This document shows positions 17,531 through 26,483 of a stretch of 64,000 bases of DNA, in pieces (positions within the stretch are counted from its first letter, which is position 1; each line of letters begins with the position of its first letter). This stretch comes from Sphingobacterium bambusae (GTDB lineage: Bacteria; Bacteroidota; Bacteroidia; Sphingobacteriales; Sphingobacteriaceae). The position numbers and the translations under genes are program-made. The stretch covers positions 434,001-498,000 of the forward strand of contig NZ_CP138332.1 in the NCBI RefSeq assembly GCF_033955345.1, given 5' to 3'. The notes under the pieces were generated by a model that was not told where the DNA came from, did not search any database, and saw only the letters and a program-made list of their open reading frames with translations.

Positions 17531-19276
17531 ATGAAACAACTACTTGCTTGTTTCGGTATGGCGATATTGCTCCTGTGCACCGCACAGGGGCAAACACGCC
17601 AAACAACCTATTGCAATCCGATCAATATCGATTACGGCTACACCCCTATTCCTAATTTTTCGGAATGGGGCCGCCATCGTGCTACGGCCGATCCCGTGAT
17701 CGTCAATTATAAAGATGATTACTACCTGTTCAGCACCAACCAATGGGGATATTGGTGGAGCGCAGACATGATCAACTGGACGTTTCAATCCAAAAAGTTT
17801 CTGCGCCCTTGGAATGGCGATGTATACGACGAGCTCTGTGCCCCTGCCGTTGGCGTCGTGGGCGACACCATGTTGGTATTCGGGAGTACCTATACCGATA
17901 AGTTCACCATCTGGATGAGCACCAACCCGAAGGCGAACGAATGGAAGCCCTTGGTAGATAGCTTTGCTATCGGTGGTTGGGATCCGGATTTTTTCACCGA
18001 CAGCGATGGCCGTTTCTACATGTACAACGGTAGCAGCAATCGCTATCCGCTCTATGGCATTGAGCTCGATCGCAAGACCATGCAGCCAAAGGGCACGCGC
18101 AAAGAGCTGCTCCACCTCGAAGATTGGCGCTACGGTTGGCAGCGCTTTGGCGAATACATGGACAATACCTTTTTGGATCCCTTTCTAGAAGGTGCACACA
18201 TGACCAAACATAACAATAAGTATTATTTTCAATTCGCTGGCCCCGGAACGGAGTTCAGTGGCTATGCCGATGGGGTGGCCGTGGGCGATTCGCCCTTGGG
18301 TCCCTTCACGAAACAGTCAGATCCATTAAGTTACAAACCCGGCGGCTATGCCCGCGGTGCAGGTCATGGCTCTACCTTTCACGACAAACATGGGCAATAC
18401 TGGCATGTGTCCACTATCGTGCTGGGCGTAAAGAACAATTTTGAACGTAGACTGGGCATTTGGCCCACCTATTTTGACCAAGACGATGTCATGTACAGTA
18501 ATACCGCATTTGGCGACTATCCACACTACCTACCCGACAGCGAGCAAGCAGGCAAGTTTACCGGATGGATGCTCCTGAATTACAAAAAGCCAGTGGCCGT
18601 ATCGTCCACGCTTGGGGCCTATGTTGCCAATAATGCGGTGGATGAAAGCATGAAAACCTATTGGAGCGCAGCGTCGGGCAACAGCGGCGAATGGATCAGC
18701 ACAGACCTCGGTGAAGTATCAACCTTGCATGCTATACAGATAAACTATGCAGATCAGGATGTAGATAGCAGCTTCTTGGGCAAAATACCAGACATCTATC
18801 ATCAATACAAACTCTATGCCTCCAATGGTGGCAAGAAGTGGAAGCTCATCGTTGACAAAAGCAACAATAAGACAGACGAGCCACATGCCTACATTGAGCT
18901 GGATAAGCCTGTAGAAGCACGCTACGTAAAATTGGAAAACGTCCACATGCCCTCCGGCAAATTTGCCATCAGCGGATTACGGATTTTCGGAAAAGGCAAC
19001 AGCGCCCCGCCCGATCCTGTGAAGCAGTTTGTCGTCATGCGCACCGAAAAAGACAAACGCAGTGCTTGGATTAAATGGAGCCCGGTAGACAATGCCTACG
19101 CGTACAATATTTACACGGGCTTGGAACCGGATAAACTATACAACTGTATCATGGTTCACGATGCCAATGACTACTATTATAAAGCTATGGATAGTCAAAA
19201 ACCTTACTATTTCACGATCGAAGCCATCAATGAAAACGGCATATCGACACGCTACCCGATCGTCAAAGTAGAGTAG
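17531..19276 (+). CDS. GH43-like five-bladed propeller protein with F5/8C (discoidin) domain
   Basis: This exported 581-residue protein has a signal peptide ending at TAQGQ. Its N-terminal part (about 30-350) is a GH43-like propeller in which three acids of the family's catalytic arrangement are in place: Asp54 (ATADPVIV), Asp151 (GGWDPDFF) and Glu220 (FLEGAHM). A discoidin-type carbohydrate-binding domain follows (about 365-490: KTYWSAASGNSGEWISTDLG ... YVKLENV), and then a C-terminal fibronectin III-like stretch. It is translated with the surrounding GH144 and GH3 genes. Known beta-1,2-glucan breakdown does not need a GH43, so it may remove a substituent or act on another linkage. A non-catalytic binding role is also possible. 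Confidence 0.8.
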   Translation: MKQLLACFGMAILLLCTAQGQTRQTTYCNPINIDYGYTPIPNFSEWGRHRATADPVIVNYKDDYYLFSTNQWGYWWSADMINWTFQSKKFLRPWNGDVYDELCAPAVGVVGDTMLVFGSTYTDKFTIWMSTNPKANEWKPLVDSFAIGGWDPDFFTDSDGRFYMYNGSSNRYPLYGIELDRKTMQPKGTRKELLHLEDWRYGWQRFGEYMDNTFLDPFLEGAHMTKHNNKYYFQFAGPGTEFSGYADGVAVGDSPLGPFTKQSDPLSYKPGGYARGAGHGSTFHDKHGQYWHVSTIVLGVKNNFERRLGIWPTYFDQDDVMYSNTAFGDYPHYLPDSEQAGKFTGWMLLNYKKPVAVSSTLGAYVANNAVDESMKTYWSAASGNSGEWISTDLGEVSTLHAIQINYADQDVDSSFLGKIPDIYHQYKLYASNGGKKWKLIVDKSNNKTDEPHAYIELDKPVEARYVKLENVHMPSGKFAISGLRIFGKGNSAPPDPVKQFVVMRTEKDKRSAWIKWSPVDNAYAYNIYTGLEPDKLYNCIMVHDANDYYYKAMDSQKPYYFTIEAINENGISTRYPIVKVE

Positions 19277-19317
19277 CGAAAACAGACACAAAATCACCTA
19301 AACAACAAACGACATAT

Positions 19318-21600
19318 ATGAGAAAAATAGCAATATGGATGCTCGCTATCGCCACCGGTTGTAGCGTGCGGGTGCAGGCGCAAAACAATCCCAAGATGGA
19401 CAAGTTCGTTTCCGAACTGATGGGCAAGATGACTGTAGAAGAAAAAATCGGTCAGTTAAACTTGGTCACCGGCGGTGAGGCCGTAACCGGATCGGTCGTA
19501 TCTACCGGTGTGGAAAGCAAAATCAAATCGGGCCAGATTGGCGGTATTTTCAGCATGTCCAGCCCCGCTAAGATCAGGGCTGCGCAGGAGCTCGCTGTAA
19601 AACAATCGCGATTGGGTATTCCTATTATCTTTGGTATGGACGTCATCCATGGTTATAAAACCCTTTTCCCTATCCCTTTAGGTCTGGCCGCTACCTGGGA
19701 TATGTCCCTTATCCGCGAGTCGGCACGTATAGCTGCCGTTGAGGCTACGGCCGACGGCCTCAACTGGACCTTCTCGCCCATGGTAGATATCTCGCGCGAT
19801 CCGCGTTGGGGACGTATATCCGAAGGAAGTGGCGAAGATACATACCTCAGTTCGCGCATTGCTGCCGAAATGGTGAAGGGCTATCAAGGCACAGACCTGA
19901 AAGCTAATAACACCCTGATGGCCTGCGTAAAACATTTCGCCTTATATGGCGCGGCCGAATCGGGCAGAGACTATAACACAACAGACATGAGCCTACACCG
20001 CATGTACAACGAATACCTGCCGCCCTACAAAGCAGCGATCGACGCGGGAGCAGGAACAGTTATGGCCTCATTCAACGATATCAATGGTGTGCCCGCAACG
20101 GCCAACAAATGGCTCATGACCGATGTATTGCGTCAGCAATGGGGCTTTAAAGGCATGGTAGTCACCGACTATACCGGTATCAATGAGTTGGTAGATCATG
20201 GATTAGGCGATCTACAGACCGTATCCGCACTTGCTCTTAAAGCCGGCATACATATGGATATGGTTGGCGAAGGATTTCTAACAACCTTAAAAAAATCGCT
20301 TGACGAAGGCAAAGTGACGCTCGCGGAAATCGACGAAGCCTGCCGCTTGGTATTGATCGCCAAGTACAAACTAGGGCTCTTCGACGATCCTTTTCGCTAC
20401 TGCGACGACAAACGCGCCAAAAACAATATATTGACGCCTGCCCACCTTGCGAAATCGCGCGAGATTGCGTCAAAATCCTTTGTCCTACTTAAAAACGAGC
20501 AACAAACGCTCCCTTTAAAGAAAAGCGGAACAGTAGCCCTCATCGGCCCTTTGGCGAACACGAGAGCCAACATGCCCGGTACTTGGAGCGTCAGTGCCGA
20601 TCTGGAAAATACCCCTAGCCTTTTGGAAGGCATGCAAGCAGCCCTTGGCAACAAAGTCAAGATTGTACATCACCTCGGATCCAACCTGATATCCGATGCT
20701 GCTTACCAAGAAAGAGCCACGATGTTCGGTCGCAGCATTCCACGTGATGAGCGCCCCGAGGCGGATATCATTGCCGAAGCAGTACAGGTGGCCTCATCCG
20801 CCGATGTTATTGTAGCCGCGCTAGGCGAATCCTCCGAAATGAGTGGAGAAAGCTCCAGCCGTACAGACTTGGATATCCCCGACGCGCAACGAAGATTATT
20901 GGAGGCTTTACTGAAAACAGGAAAACCTGTTGTGCTTGTACTCTTCGCCGGCCGGCCGATGACCTTAACTTGGGAGCAGGAACACGTACCAGCCATCTTA
21001 AATGTGTGGTTTGGCGGAACAGAAACCGGTAAAGCCGTGGCCGATGTGCTATTCGGCGACGTCAACCCATCTGGAAAACTGCCGGCTACCTTCCCGAAAA
21101 ACGTGGGTCAGATTCCGCTATATTATGCCGCAAAAACCACCGGACGACCGCTAGCGAAAGACGCTTGGTTCCAAAAGTTCCGCTCCAACTACCTAGATGT
21201 GGACAACCAACCCCTTTACCCCTTTGGCTACGGTTTGAGCTATACCCATTTCAGCTATGGCGATATTAAGCTTAGCAAAACCACGATGCACGCCAACGAT
21301 AAAATTTCGGCTACCGTGCAGCTCACAAACAGTGGAAACTACGACGGTGAAGAAGTGGTGCAGCTCTATCTTCGGGATGTATACGCATCTATAACCCGTC
21401 CAGGCAAAGAATTGAAGGGTTTCCAAAAAGTATTCCTGAAAAAAGGTGAATCGCGCGAAATTCAATTCGAAATTACAGCGGAAGACCTAAAATTCTATAA
21501 CAACGATTTACAATTTGTCGCGGAACCCGGAGATTTTAAACTCTTTATCGGTACCAATTCCAGCGATGCCAAAGAAACTCAATTTACGTTGTTAGATTAA
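19318..21600 (+). CDS. GH3 beta-glucosidase, likely sophorose/beta-1,2-oligosaccharide hydrolase
   Basis: The gene encodes a 760-residue BglX-type family 3 glycoside hydrolase with a signal peptide (MRKIAIWMLAIATGCSVRVQA), so it acts in the periplasm. The N-terminal barrel carries GLNWTFSPMVDISRDPRWGR, KHFALYGAAESGRDYN and the nucleophile Asp284 in VVTDYTG. The alpha/beta sandwich holds the general acid region (GESSEMSGESSSRTD), and a C-terminal fibronectin III-like domain begins near 650. GH3 enzymes that split beta-1,2-glucobiose occur next to GH144 genes in other Bacteroidota loci, so conversion of imported sophoro-oligosaccharides to glucose is the likely job. It is the last gene of the PUL and ends before a strong terminator. 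Confidence 0.92.
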   Translation: MRKIAIWMLAIATGCSVRVQAQNNPKMDKFVSELMGKMTVEEKIGQLNLVTGGEAVTGSVVSTGVESKIKSGQIGGIFSMSSPAKIRAAQELAVKQSRLGIPIIFGMDVIHGYKTLFPIPLGLAATWDMSLIRESARIAAVEATADGLNWTFSPMVDISRDPRWGRISEGSGEDTYLSSRIAAEMVKGYQGTDLKANNTLMACVKHFALYGAAESGRDYNTTDMSLHRMYNEYLPPYKAAIDAGAGTVMASFNDINGVPATANKWLMTDVLRQQWGFKGMVVTDYTGINELVDHGLGDLQTVSALALKAGIHMDMVGEGFLTTLKKSLDEGKVTLAEIDEACRLVLIAKYKLGLFDDPFRYCDDKRAKNNILTPAHLAKSREIASKSFVLLKNEQQTLPLKKSGTVALIGPLANTRANMPGTWSVSADLENTPSLLEGMQAALGNKVKIVHHLGSNLISDAAYQERATMFGRSIPRDERPEADIIAEAVQVASSADVIVAALGESSEMSGESSSRTDLDIPDAQRRLLEALLKTGKPVVLVLFAGRPMTLTWEQEHVPAILNVWFGGTETGKAVADVLFGDVNPSGKLPATFPKNVGQIPLYYAAKTTGRPLAKDAWFQKFRSNYLDVDNQPLYPFGYGLSYTHFSYGDIKLSKTTMHANDKISATVQLTNSGNYDGEEVVQLYLRDVYASITRPGKELKGFQKVFLKKGESREIQFEITAEDLKFYNNDLQFVAEPGDFKLFIGTNSSDAKETQFTLLD

Positions 21601-21628
21601 CAGCATAAATTAGGTGGGTTAGTTTGTG

Positions 21629-21659
21629 GCCGCTTTCCGATTGGAAAGCGGCTTTTTTA
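21629..21659 (+). terminator. Strong terminator ending the beta-1,2-glucan PUL
   Basis: A perfect 10-bp stem (GCCGCTTTCC / GGAAAGCGGC) with loop GATT is followed by TTTTTT. It lies 28 bp after the GH3 stop and separates the PUL from parC. Confidence 0.9.
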
Positions 21660-21763
21660 TGAGGCACACAAATATTAATCGGGAAAAATGGACGATTTTT
21701 GTTACTTTTACCTGCCTTAAAAAGCAAAGAAACTGTATCGAAATAAAAGCCACTTTGTCGTAA

Positions 21764-24535
21764 ATGAGCGAAGAAACAAACTTTCCAGAAGAAAACAACG
21801 ACCCAAATACAGCCGGTCAAGACCAAGAATTAAATAGCACGACCATACCATTATCCGGTCTATATGAAAATTGGTTCTTAGACTATGCTTCATACGTTAT
21901 CTTGGATCGCGCTGTGCCCCATATCAACGATGGATTTAAGCCTGTTCAGCGCCGCATCCTGCATTCCTTGAAAGAGATGGATGATGGTCGCTACAACAAG
22001 GCCGCCAACGTCATCGGGAATACCATGAAGTATCACCCACATGGGGATGCCTCTATTGGCGATGCGATGGTACAAATAGGACAGAAAGACCTGCTTATCG
22101 ACTGCCAAGGAAACTGGGGCGATCCGATCACGGGCGACTCCGCGGCAGCACCACGTTACATTGAGGGAAGATTGTCCAAATTCGCCAACGAAGTTGTCTT
22201 CAATCCAGATACCACCGAGTGGCAACTCAGCTATGATGGGCGAAACAAAGAACCCGTCACATTACCGGTTAAGTTCCCGCTCCTTTTGGCGCAAGGTGCC
22301 GAGGGTATTGCCGTGGGCTTGGCCACCAAGATTATGCCGCACAACTTTATTGAGTTGATCGACGGATCTATACAAGTATTGAAAGGCGAACGTCCTAACT
22401 TATTTCCAGACTTTCCTACTGGCGGACAAGCCGATGTTTCCAACTACAACGAAGGACGTCGTGGTGGAAAAATTCGCGTACGCGCAACCATCGAAGAGCG
22501 CGACAAGAAAACCTTGGCCATTACGCAAATCCCATTTGGTACAACTACCGGAGGATTGATCGAGAGTGTGGTTACCGCCAACGATAAAGGAAAGATCAAG
22601 ATCAAAAAAATTGAGGACAACACGGCTGAAAATGTAGAAATCATCGTTCACTTGGCTCCCGGTATATCGCCTGATGTCACCATCGATGCGCTTTATGCAT
22701 TTACGGCTTGCGAGACTTCTATTTCACCCAACACCTGTGTGATCATCGATAACAAACCGCACTTTATGAGTGTGAATGATATCCTGATCGCCAATACGCA
22801 CCAAACAAGAGATCTGCTCAAGCAAGAGTTAGAAATTAAACTGCATGAATTGCAGGAGAAGATTTTCTTTAGCTCTTTATTGAAGATATTTATCCAAGAA
22901 GGTATGTACAAACATGCCGACTACGAAAATGCAGGTGATTTCCAAACGGTAGTTACGGTGTTGAACCGCCTTTTCGAGCCTTTCTTTCCGCAATTTTACC
23001 GAGAGATTCAGCCAGAGGACTATAAGCGCTTAATCGACAAACCGATGAGCAGCATCACCCGCTTTGACGTAAGCAAGGCTGATGAGCAAATGAAGGCGCT
23101 GGAAGACGATATCAAAGTCGTACGTAAGAACCTCAAAAATCTGACGGAATATAGTATTGATTGGTTTGAACATTTGCGTAGCAAATACAGTAAAGGCCGC
23201 GAACGCAAAACGGAAATCCGTATTTTCGATAAAGTGGAAGCCTCGCAGGTAGCCTTGGCCAACGCCAAACTGTACGTTAACCGCGAAGAGGGATTCATCG
23301 GTACGGGCATGCGTAAAGACGAATTTGTATCCGAATGTTCGGATATTGATGATATCATCGTATTCCGCGCCGACGGCAAATATTCCATCACAAAGGTGCA
23401 GGACAAAGTTTTTGTCGGCAAGGATATCATACATATTGCGGTATTCAAAAAAGGTGACGAGCGCACCATCTACAATGCCGTGTACAGTGATGGCGCAACG
23501 GGCACCAGTTATGTTAAACGTTTCGCTGTGACAGGTGTTACGCGCGATAAGGAGTATGATATATCCAAAGGCGCGAAAGGATCAAAACTACTTTACTTCA
23601 CCGCCAATCCAAATGGAGAGGCTGAAGTCATCAACATTCAGCTGAAGCCTCATTCTAAGCTCCGTAAGTTAACGTTCGATCAAGATTTTGCGGAGATAGC
23701 CATTAAAGGGCGCGGATCACAAGGAAATATCGTTTCCAAGTACCCCGTAAAAAAGATCACCTTTAAAAATGCAGGCGTATCGACCCTTGCAGGCCGAAAA
23801 ATATGGTTTGACGATGTGCTGCGCCGCTTAAATGCAGACGAGCGTGGTCGTTTCCTTGGCGAGTTTGATGGAGATGATAAGATTCTGTTGGTATACCCCG
23901 ACGGATCCTATGAATTCTCCAGTTTCGACCTCAGCAACCACTTCGATACAAACCTCCTACGGATGGAGAAATATGTTCCCGAGCACGTTTACACAGCCAT
24001 ACACCAAGATGGTAAAACGGGAACTTATTTTGTGAAGCGCTTCAAATTTGACGACCAACCAGTACGTAAACGCATTACCTTTATCAACGATAGTCCCGGC
24101 TCCAAACTTATTTTGGTCACGAATGGTTCCGCGCCTATTGCCAAAGTGAACTTGCTTAAAGGAAAAAGTCAAACGCCGGAAAGCCTTGAACAACCGCTGA
24201 ACGAAATCATTGATGTGAAGGGCATGAAGGCACAGGGCAACAGACTATCGTTCCACACGGTGAAAACGGTAAAACTGCTGACCGAAGAAATTGATCTATC
24301 GATCAAGGTCGAGAAGGAAGAAGCTGCCAAAGCGACAAGCGGTGAAGGAACTGATGCTAGTGGAGAGCCGGCGGAAGGCGCAGTCGATAATACAAAAAAT
24401 ACCGAAACGGCCAATACCGTCGTTCCTGCAGCCAATGACAATGTAGGCTTCGAAATTACCAATCCGGATGATATCAATTTGGATGAAGGAGACGACGCTA
24501 AGTCGGATGACGAAGGACAGACGTCCTTGTTTTAA
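21764..24535 (+). CDS. parC: DNA topoisomerase IV subunit A
   Basis: This 923-residue type IIA topoisomerase subunit cuts and reseals DNA to decatenate daughter chromosomes. The winged-helix breakage domain is clear: LYENWFLDYASYVILDRAVP, KYHPHGDASIGDAMV and AAAPRYIEGRL, with active-site Tyr132. The C-terminal part has beta-pinwheel repeats, and the last 80 or so residues are a low-complexity acidic tail ending in DDEGQTSLF. The LYENWFLDYA start distinguishes it from GyrA. parE is not in the window; the gene stands between the PUL terminator and a bidirectional terminator shared with msrA. Confidence 0.95.
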   Translation: MSEETNFPEENNDPNTAGQDQELNSTTIPLSGLYENWFLDYASYVILDRAVPHINDGFKPVQRRILHSLKEMDDGRYNKAANVIGNTMKYHPHGDASIGDAMVQIGQKDLLIDCQGNWGDPITGDSAAAPRYIEGRLSKFANEVVFNPDTTEWQLSYDGRNKEPVTLPVKFPLLLAQGAEGIAVGLATKIMPHNFIELIDGSIQVLKGERPNLFPDFPTGGQADVSNYNEGRRGGKIRVRATIEERDKKTLAITQIPFGTTTGGLIESVVTANDKGKIKIKKIEDNTAENVEIIVHLAPGISPDVTIDALYAFTACETSISPNTCVIIDNKPHFMSVNDILIANTHQTRDLLKQELEIKLHELQEKIFFSSLLKIFIQEGMYKHADYENAGDFQTVVTVLNRLFEPFFPQFYREIQPEDYKRLIDKPMSSITRFDVSKADEQMKALEDDIKVVRKNLKNLTEYSIDWFEHLRSKYSKGRERKTEIRIFDKVEASQVALANAKLYVNREEGFIGTGMRKDEFVSECSDIDDIIVFRADGKYSITKVQDKVFVGKDIIHIAVFKKGDERTIYNAVYSDGATGTSYVKRFAVTGVTRDKEYDISKGAKGSKLLYFTANPNGEAEVINIQLKPHSKLRKLTFDQDFAEIAIKGRGSQGNIVSKYPVKKITFKNAGVSTLAGRKIWFDDVLRRLNADERGRFLGEFDGDDKILLVYPDGSYEFSSFDLSNHFDTNLLRMEKYVPEHVYTAIHQDGKTGTYFVKRFKFDDQPVRKRITFINDSPGSKLILVTNGSAPIAKVNLLKGKSQTPESLEQPLNEIIDVKGMKAQGNRLSFHTVKTVKLLTEEIDLSIKVEKEEAAKATSGEGTDASGEPAEGAVDNTKNTETANTVVPAANDNVGFEITNPDDINLDEGDDAKSDDEGQTSLF

Positions 24536-24552
24536 CGAGACCTAAATAGCAT

Positions 24553-24583
24553 AAAAAAACACCTCCGAAAGAGGTGTTTTTTT
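24553..24583. terminator. Bidirectional terminator between parC and msrA
   Basis: The stem AAAAAAACACCTC / GAGGTGTTTTTTT with loop CGAAA has an A run on one side and a T run on the other. It can stop transcription of both convergent genes. Confidence 0.9.
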
Positions 24584-24587
24584 ATGC

Positions 24588-25103
24588 TTAAGCTTTATAT
24601 TCTTTCAAAAATTTCTGCAGCTTCGGCGCAATCACGGCCGCGCAAAAAGGATTGCCCGGATTTTGATTAAAGTAATCGTGGTGATAATCCTCCGCCTCCC
24701 AAAAAGTAACTGCAGGCTCTACCGTCGTCACAATCGGATCAGCAAAGGCCTCTGCCTCCTCCAAGCCTTGAATAAATTTGTTTGTCGACTCCTTTTGCGC
24801 ATCACTGTGGTAAAATACCACCGAGCGATATTGCGTTCCGACATCATTCCCCTGTCTGTTTAGTGTGGTCGGGTTATGTGTCTTAAAGAAGATCTTCAGC
24901 AGCTCCTCAAAGCTCACCTTATCTTCATCAAAATCCAATTGTACCACCTCTACATGGTCCGTATCGCCATTGCAGACTTCTTTATAGGTCGGATTATCGT
25001 TCTTACCCCCCATATAGCCGGGCAAAACCGTATTCACGCCATCTGTATTTTGGAAAATCACCTCCGTGCACCAAAAACATCCTCCTCCAAATGTTGCTTT
25101 CAT
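24588..25103 (-). CDS. msrA: Peptide-methionine (S)-S-oxide reductase
   Basis: The 171-residue cytoplasmic enzyme reduces the S-epimer of methionine sulfoxide in proteins. The active-site motif GGGCFWCTEV places the catalytic Cys at residue 9. Other family marks are YMGGKNDNPTYKEVC, GDTDHVEVVQLDFDE, FFKTHNPTTLNRQGNDVGTQYRS and EDYHHDYFNQNP. The protein is MsrA alone, without an MsrB fusion. It is a single-gene unit, and the 114 bp upstream are AT-rich without an evident signal. Confidence 0.95.
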   Translation of the reverse strand: MKATFGGGCFWCTEVIFQNTDGVNTVLPGYMGGKNDNPTYKEVCNGDTDHVEVVQLDFDEDKVSFEELLKIFFKTHNPTTLNRQGNDVGTQYRSVVFYHSDAQKESTNKFIQGLEEAEAFADPIVTTVEPAVTFWEAEDYHHDYFNQNPGNPFCAAVIAPKLQKFLKEYKA

Positions 25104-25217
25104 ATCTAAAATTAAAAAGGAAAAATTAAAAAGTAAAAAAACTAAAACATGGCAATGTCAAGAAAAATAAGGAAACCCCTTACGCGATGCGCATTACATA
25201 AACCGCTATACTAAATA

Positions 25218-26231
25218 CTAAAAAATATGCTTCCCCTTAATCACTAAGTCCTGCTTCTGCGCATCACATACCGCATACGTGAAGCCCGATTGTAATGCGT
25301 AAGAACCATACTCGCCTTTTTTGTTCAAAGCCAAGAAGCCTACCTGTATTTCCTTAGCTGTATCCGGCTTCTTTTTCACGATGCGTGCCACCGCCTCTTT
25401 ACAAGCCGCCTCCGGCGAATAGCCCTGACGCATCAATTCCACGACAAGAAAACTACCTACCGTACGAATAACCTCCTCGCCCACGCCCGTTGAGGTTGCT
25501 CCCCCCACTTCATTGTCGATGTATAGTCCAGCGCCGATAATGGGGCTATCGCCCACACGGCCACGCATCTTAAACGCCATTCCGCTGGTTGTACAAGCGC
25601 CCGACAGATTGCCCGCCGCATCCAAGGCCAACATACCAATGGTATCATGGTTATACTGGTTTCCCGGAAGACGCTCGGTATTAAACGACTTGTTTTCTAT
25701 GTTCATGATCGGCTTATACTTCTTCTCCTTCAGCCACTCCTGCCACGCTTTTTCGGAAGATGGGATTAACAGGTTTTCCCGTTCGAATCCATTCTCCAAC
25801 GCAAACTGCAAAGCCCCCTCGCCCACCAACATCACATGTGGCGTCTTTTCCATCACCATGCGCGCAACTGAAATAGGATGCGCAATATGTTCCAAGGCAG
25901 CCACAGACCCGCAATTACCAAGCTCATCCATAATACAGGCATCCAATGTCACATGTCCATCTCGATCGGGGTAGCCCCCCTTTCCTACTGTTGGGTTCGA
26001 CAGGTCAGCTTCGGCAACCTTCACTCCTTGTTCCACCGCATCCAAAGAACGTCCATTATCTTTTAGTACTTCCCAAGCAGCCTTATTCGCCGCAACACCA
26101 AAATCCCAAGTCGATATAACAATGGGCTTTACTCCTTTTCGCGAACCTGGCGCTGCAATAGCTTGACTGACAGCTGTAGCCGCAGCCGCTCCAACTAAGG
26201 TTTTCTTAATAAATTGACGTCTTGAATTCAT
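25218..26231 (-). CDS. Exported glycosylasparaginase (Ntn-hydrolase)
   Basis: The 337-residue product has a twin-arginine-like signal (MNSRRQFIKKTLVGAAAATAVSQAIA), then an Ntn-hydrolase of the N4-(beta-N-acetylglucosaminyl)-L-asparaginase family. The autocleavage site is HDTIGML with nucleophile Thr197, and the substrate region MRGRVGDSPIIGAGLYID follows. Enzymes of this type, including the well-known one from Elizabethkingia meningoseptica, cut the GlcNAc-Asn bond of glycoasparagine. The ATG at 26231 gives the signal peptide directly; an upstream TTG adds ten residues and spoils it. It is monocistronic and divergent from the NlpC/P60 gene, with about 250 bp between starts. In that gap I see no further gene or clear signal. 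Confidence 0.9.
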   Translation of the reverse strand: MNSRRQFIKKTLVGAAAATAVSQAIAAPGSRKGVKPIVISTWDFGVAANKAAWEVLKDNGRSLDAVEQGVKVAEADLSNPTVGKGGYPDRDGHVTLDACIMDELGNCGSVAALEHIAHPISVARMVMEKTPHVMLVGEGALQFALENGFERENLLIPSSEKAWQEWLKEKKYKPIMNIENKSFNTERLPGNQYNHDTIGMLALDAAGNLSGACTTSGMAFKMRGRVGDSPIIGAGLYIDNEVGGATSTGVGEEVIRTVGSFLVVELMRQGYSPEAACKEAVARIVKKKPDTAKEIQVGFLALNKKGEYGSYALQSGFTYAVCDAQKQDLVIKGKHIF

Positions 26232-26483
26232 CCGATGAAATATATTGCTTAATGCCTGCAATTATACAAAAAAATACCACATACCGAACACCTTTGCTAC
26301 TAAAACGATTACATGTCTAATTGACACAAACACCTTGTTTCGAAGAAGGAAGAGCCAATGACCGCAACAAAACGCGTACCATAGCCTTTGGATATGCGGA
26401 TTAATACACCTAAAAAAGCAAAACAAATAAAAAAACGCAAATTCTAGAATCCATTTTTAAGCTTTAAGTGCTATATTCGCTTA

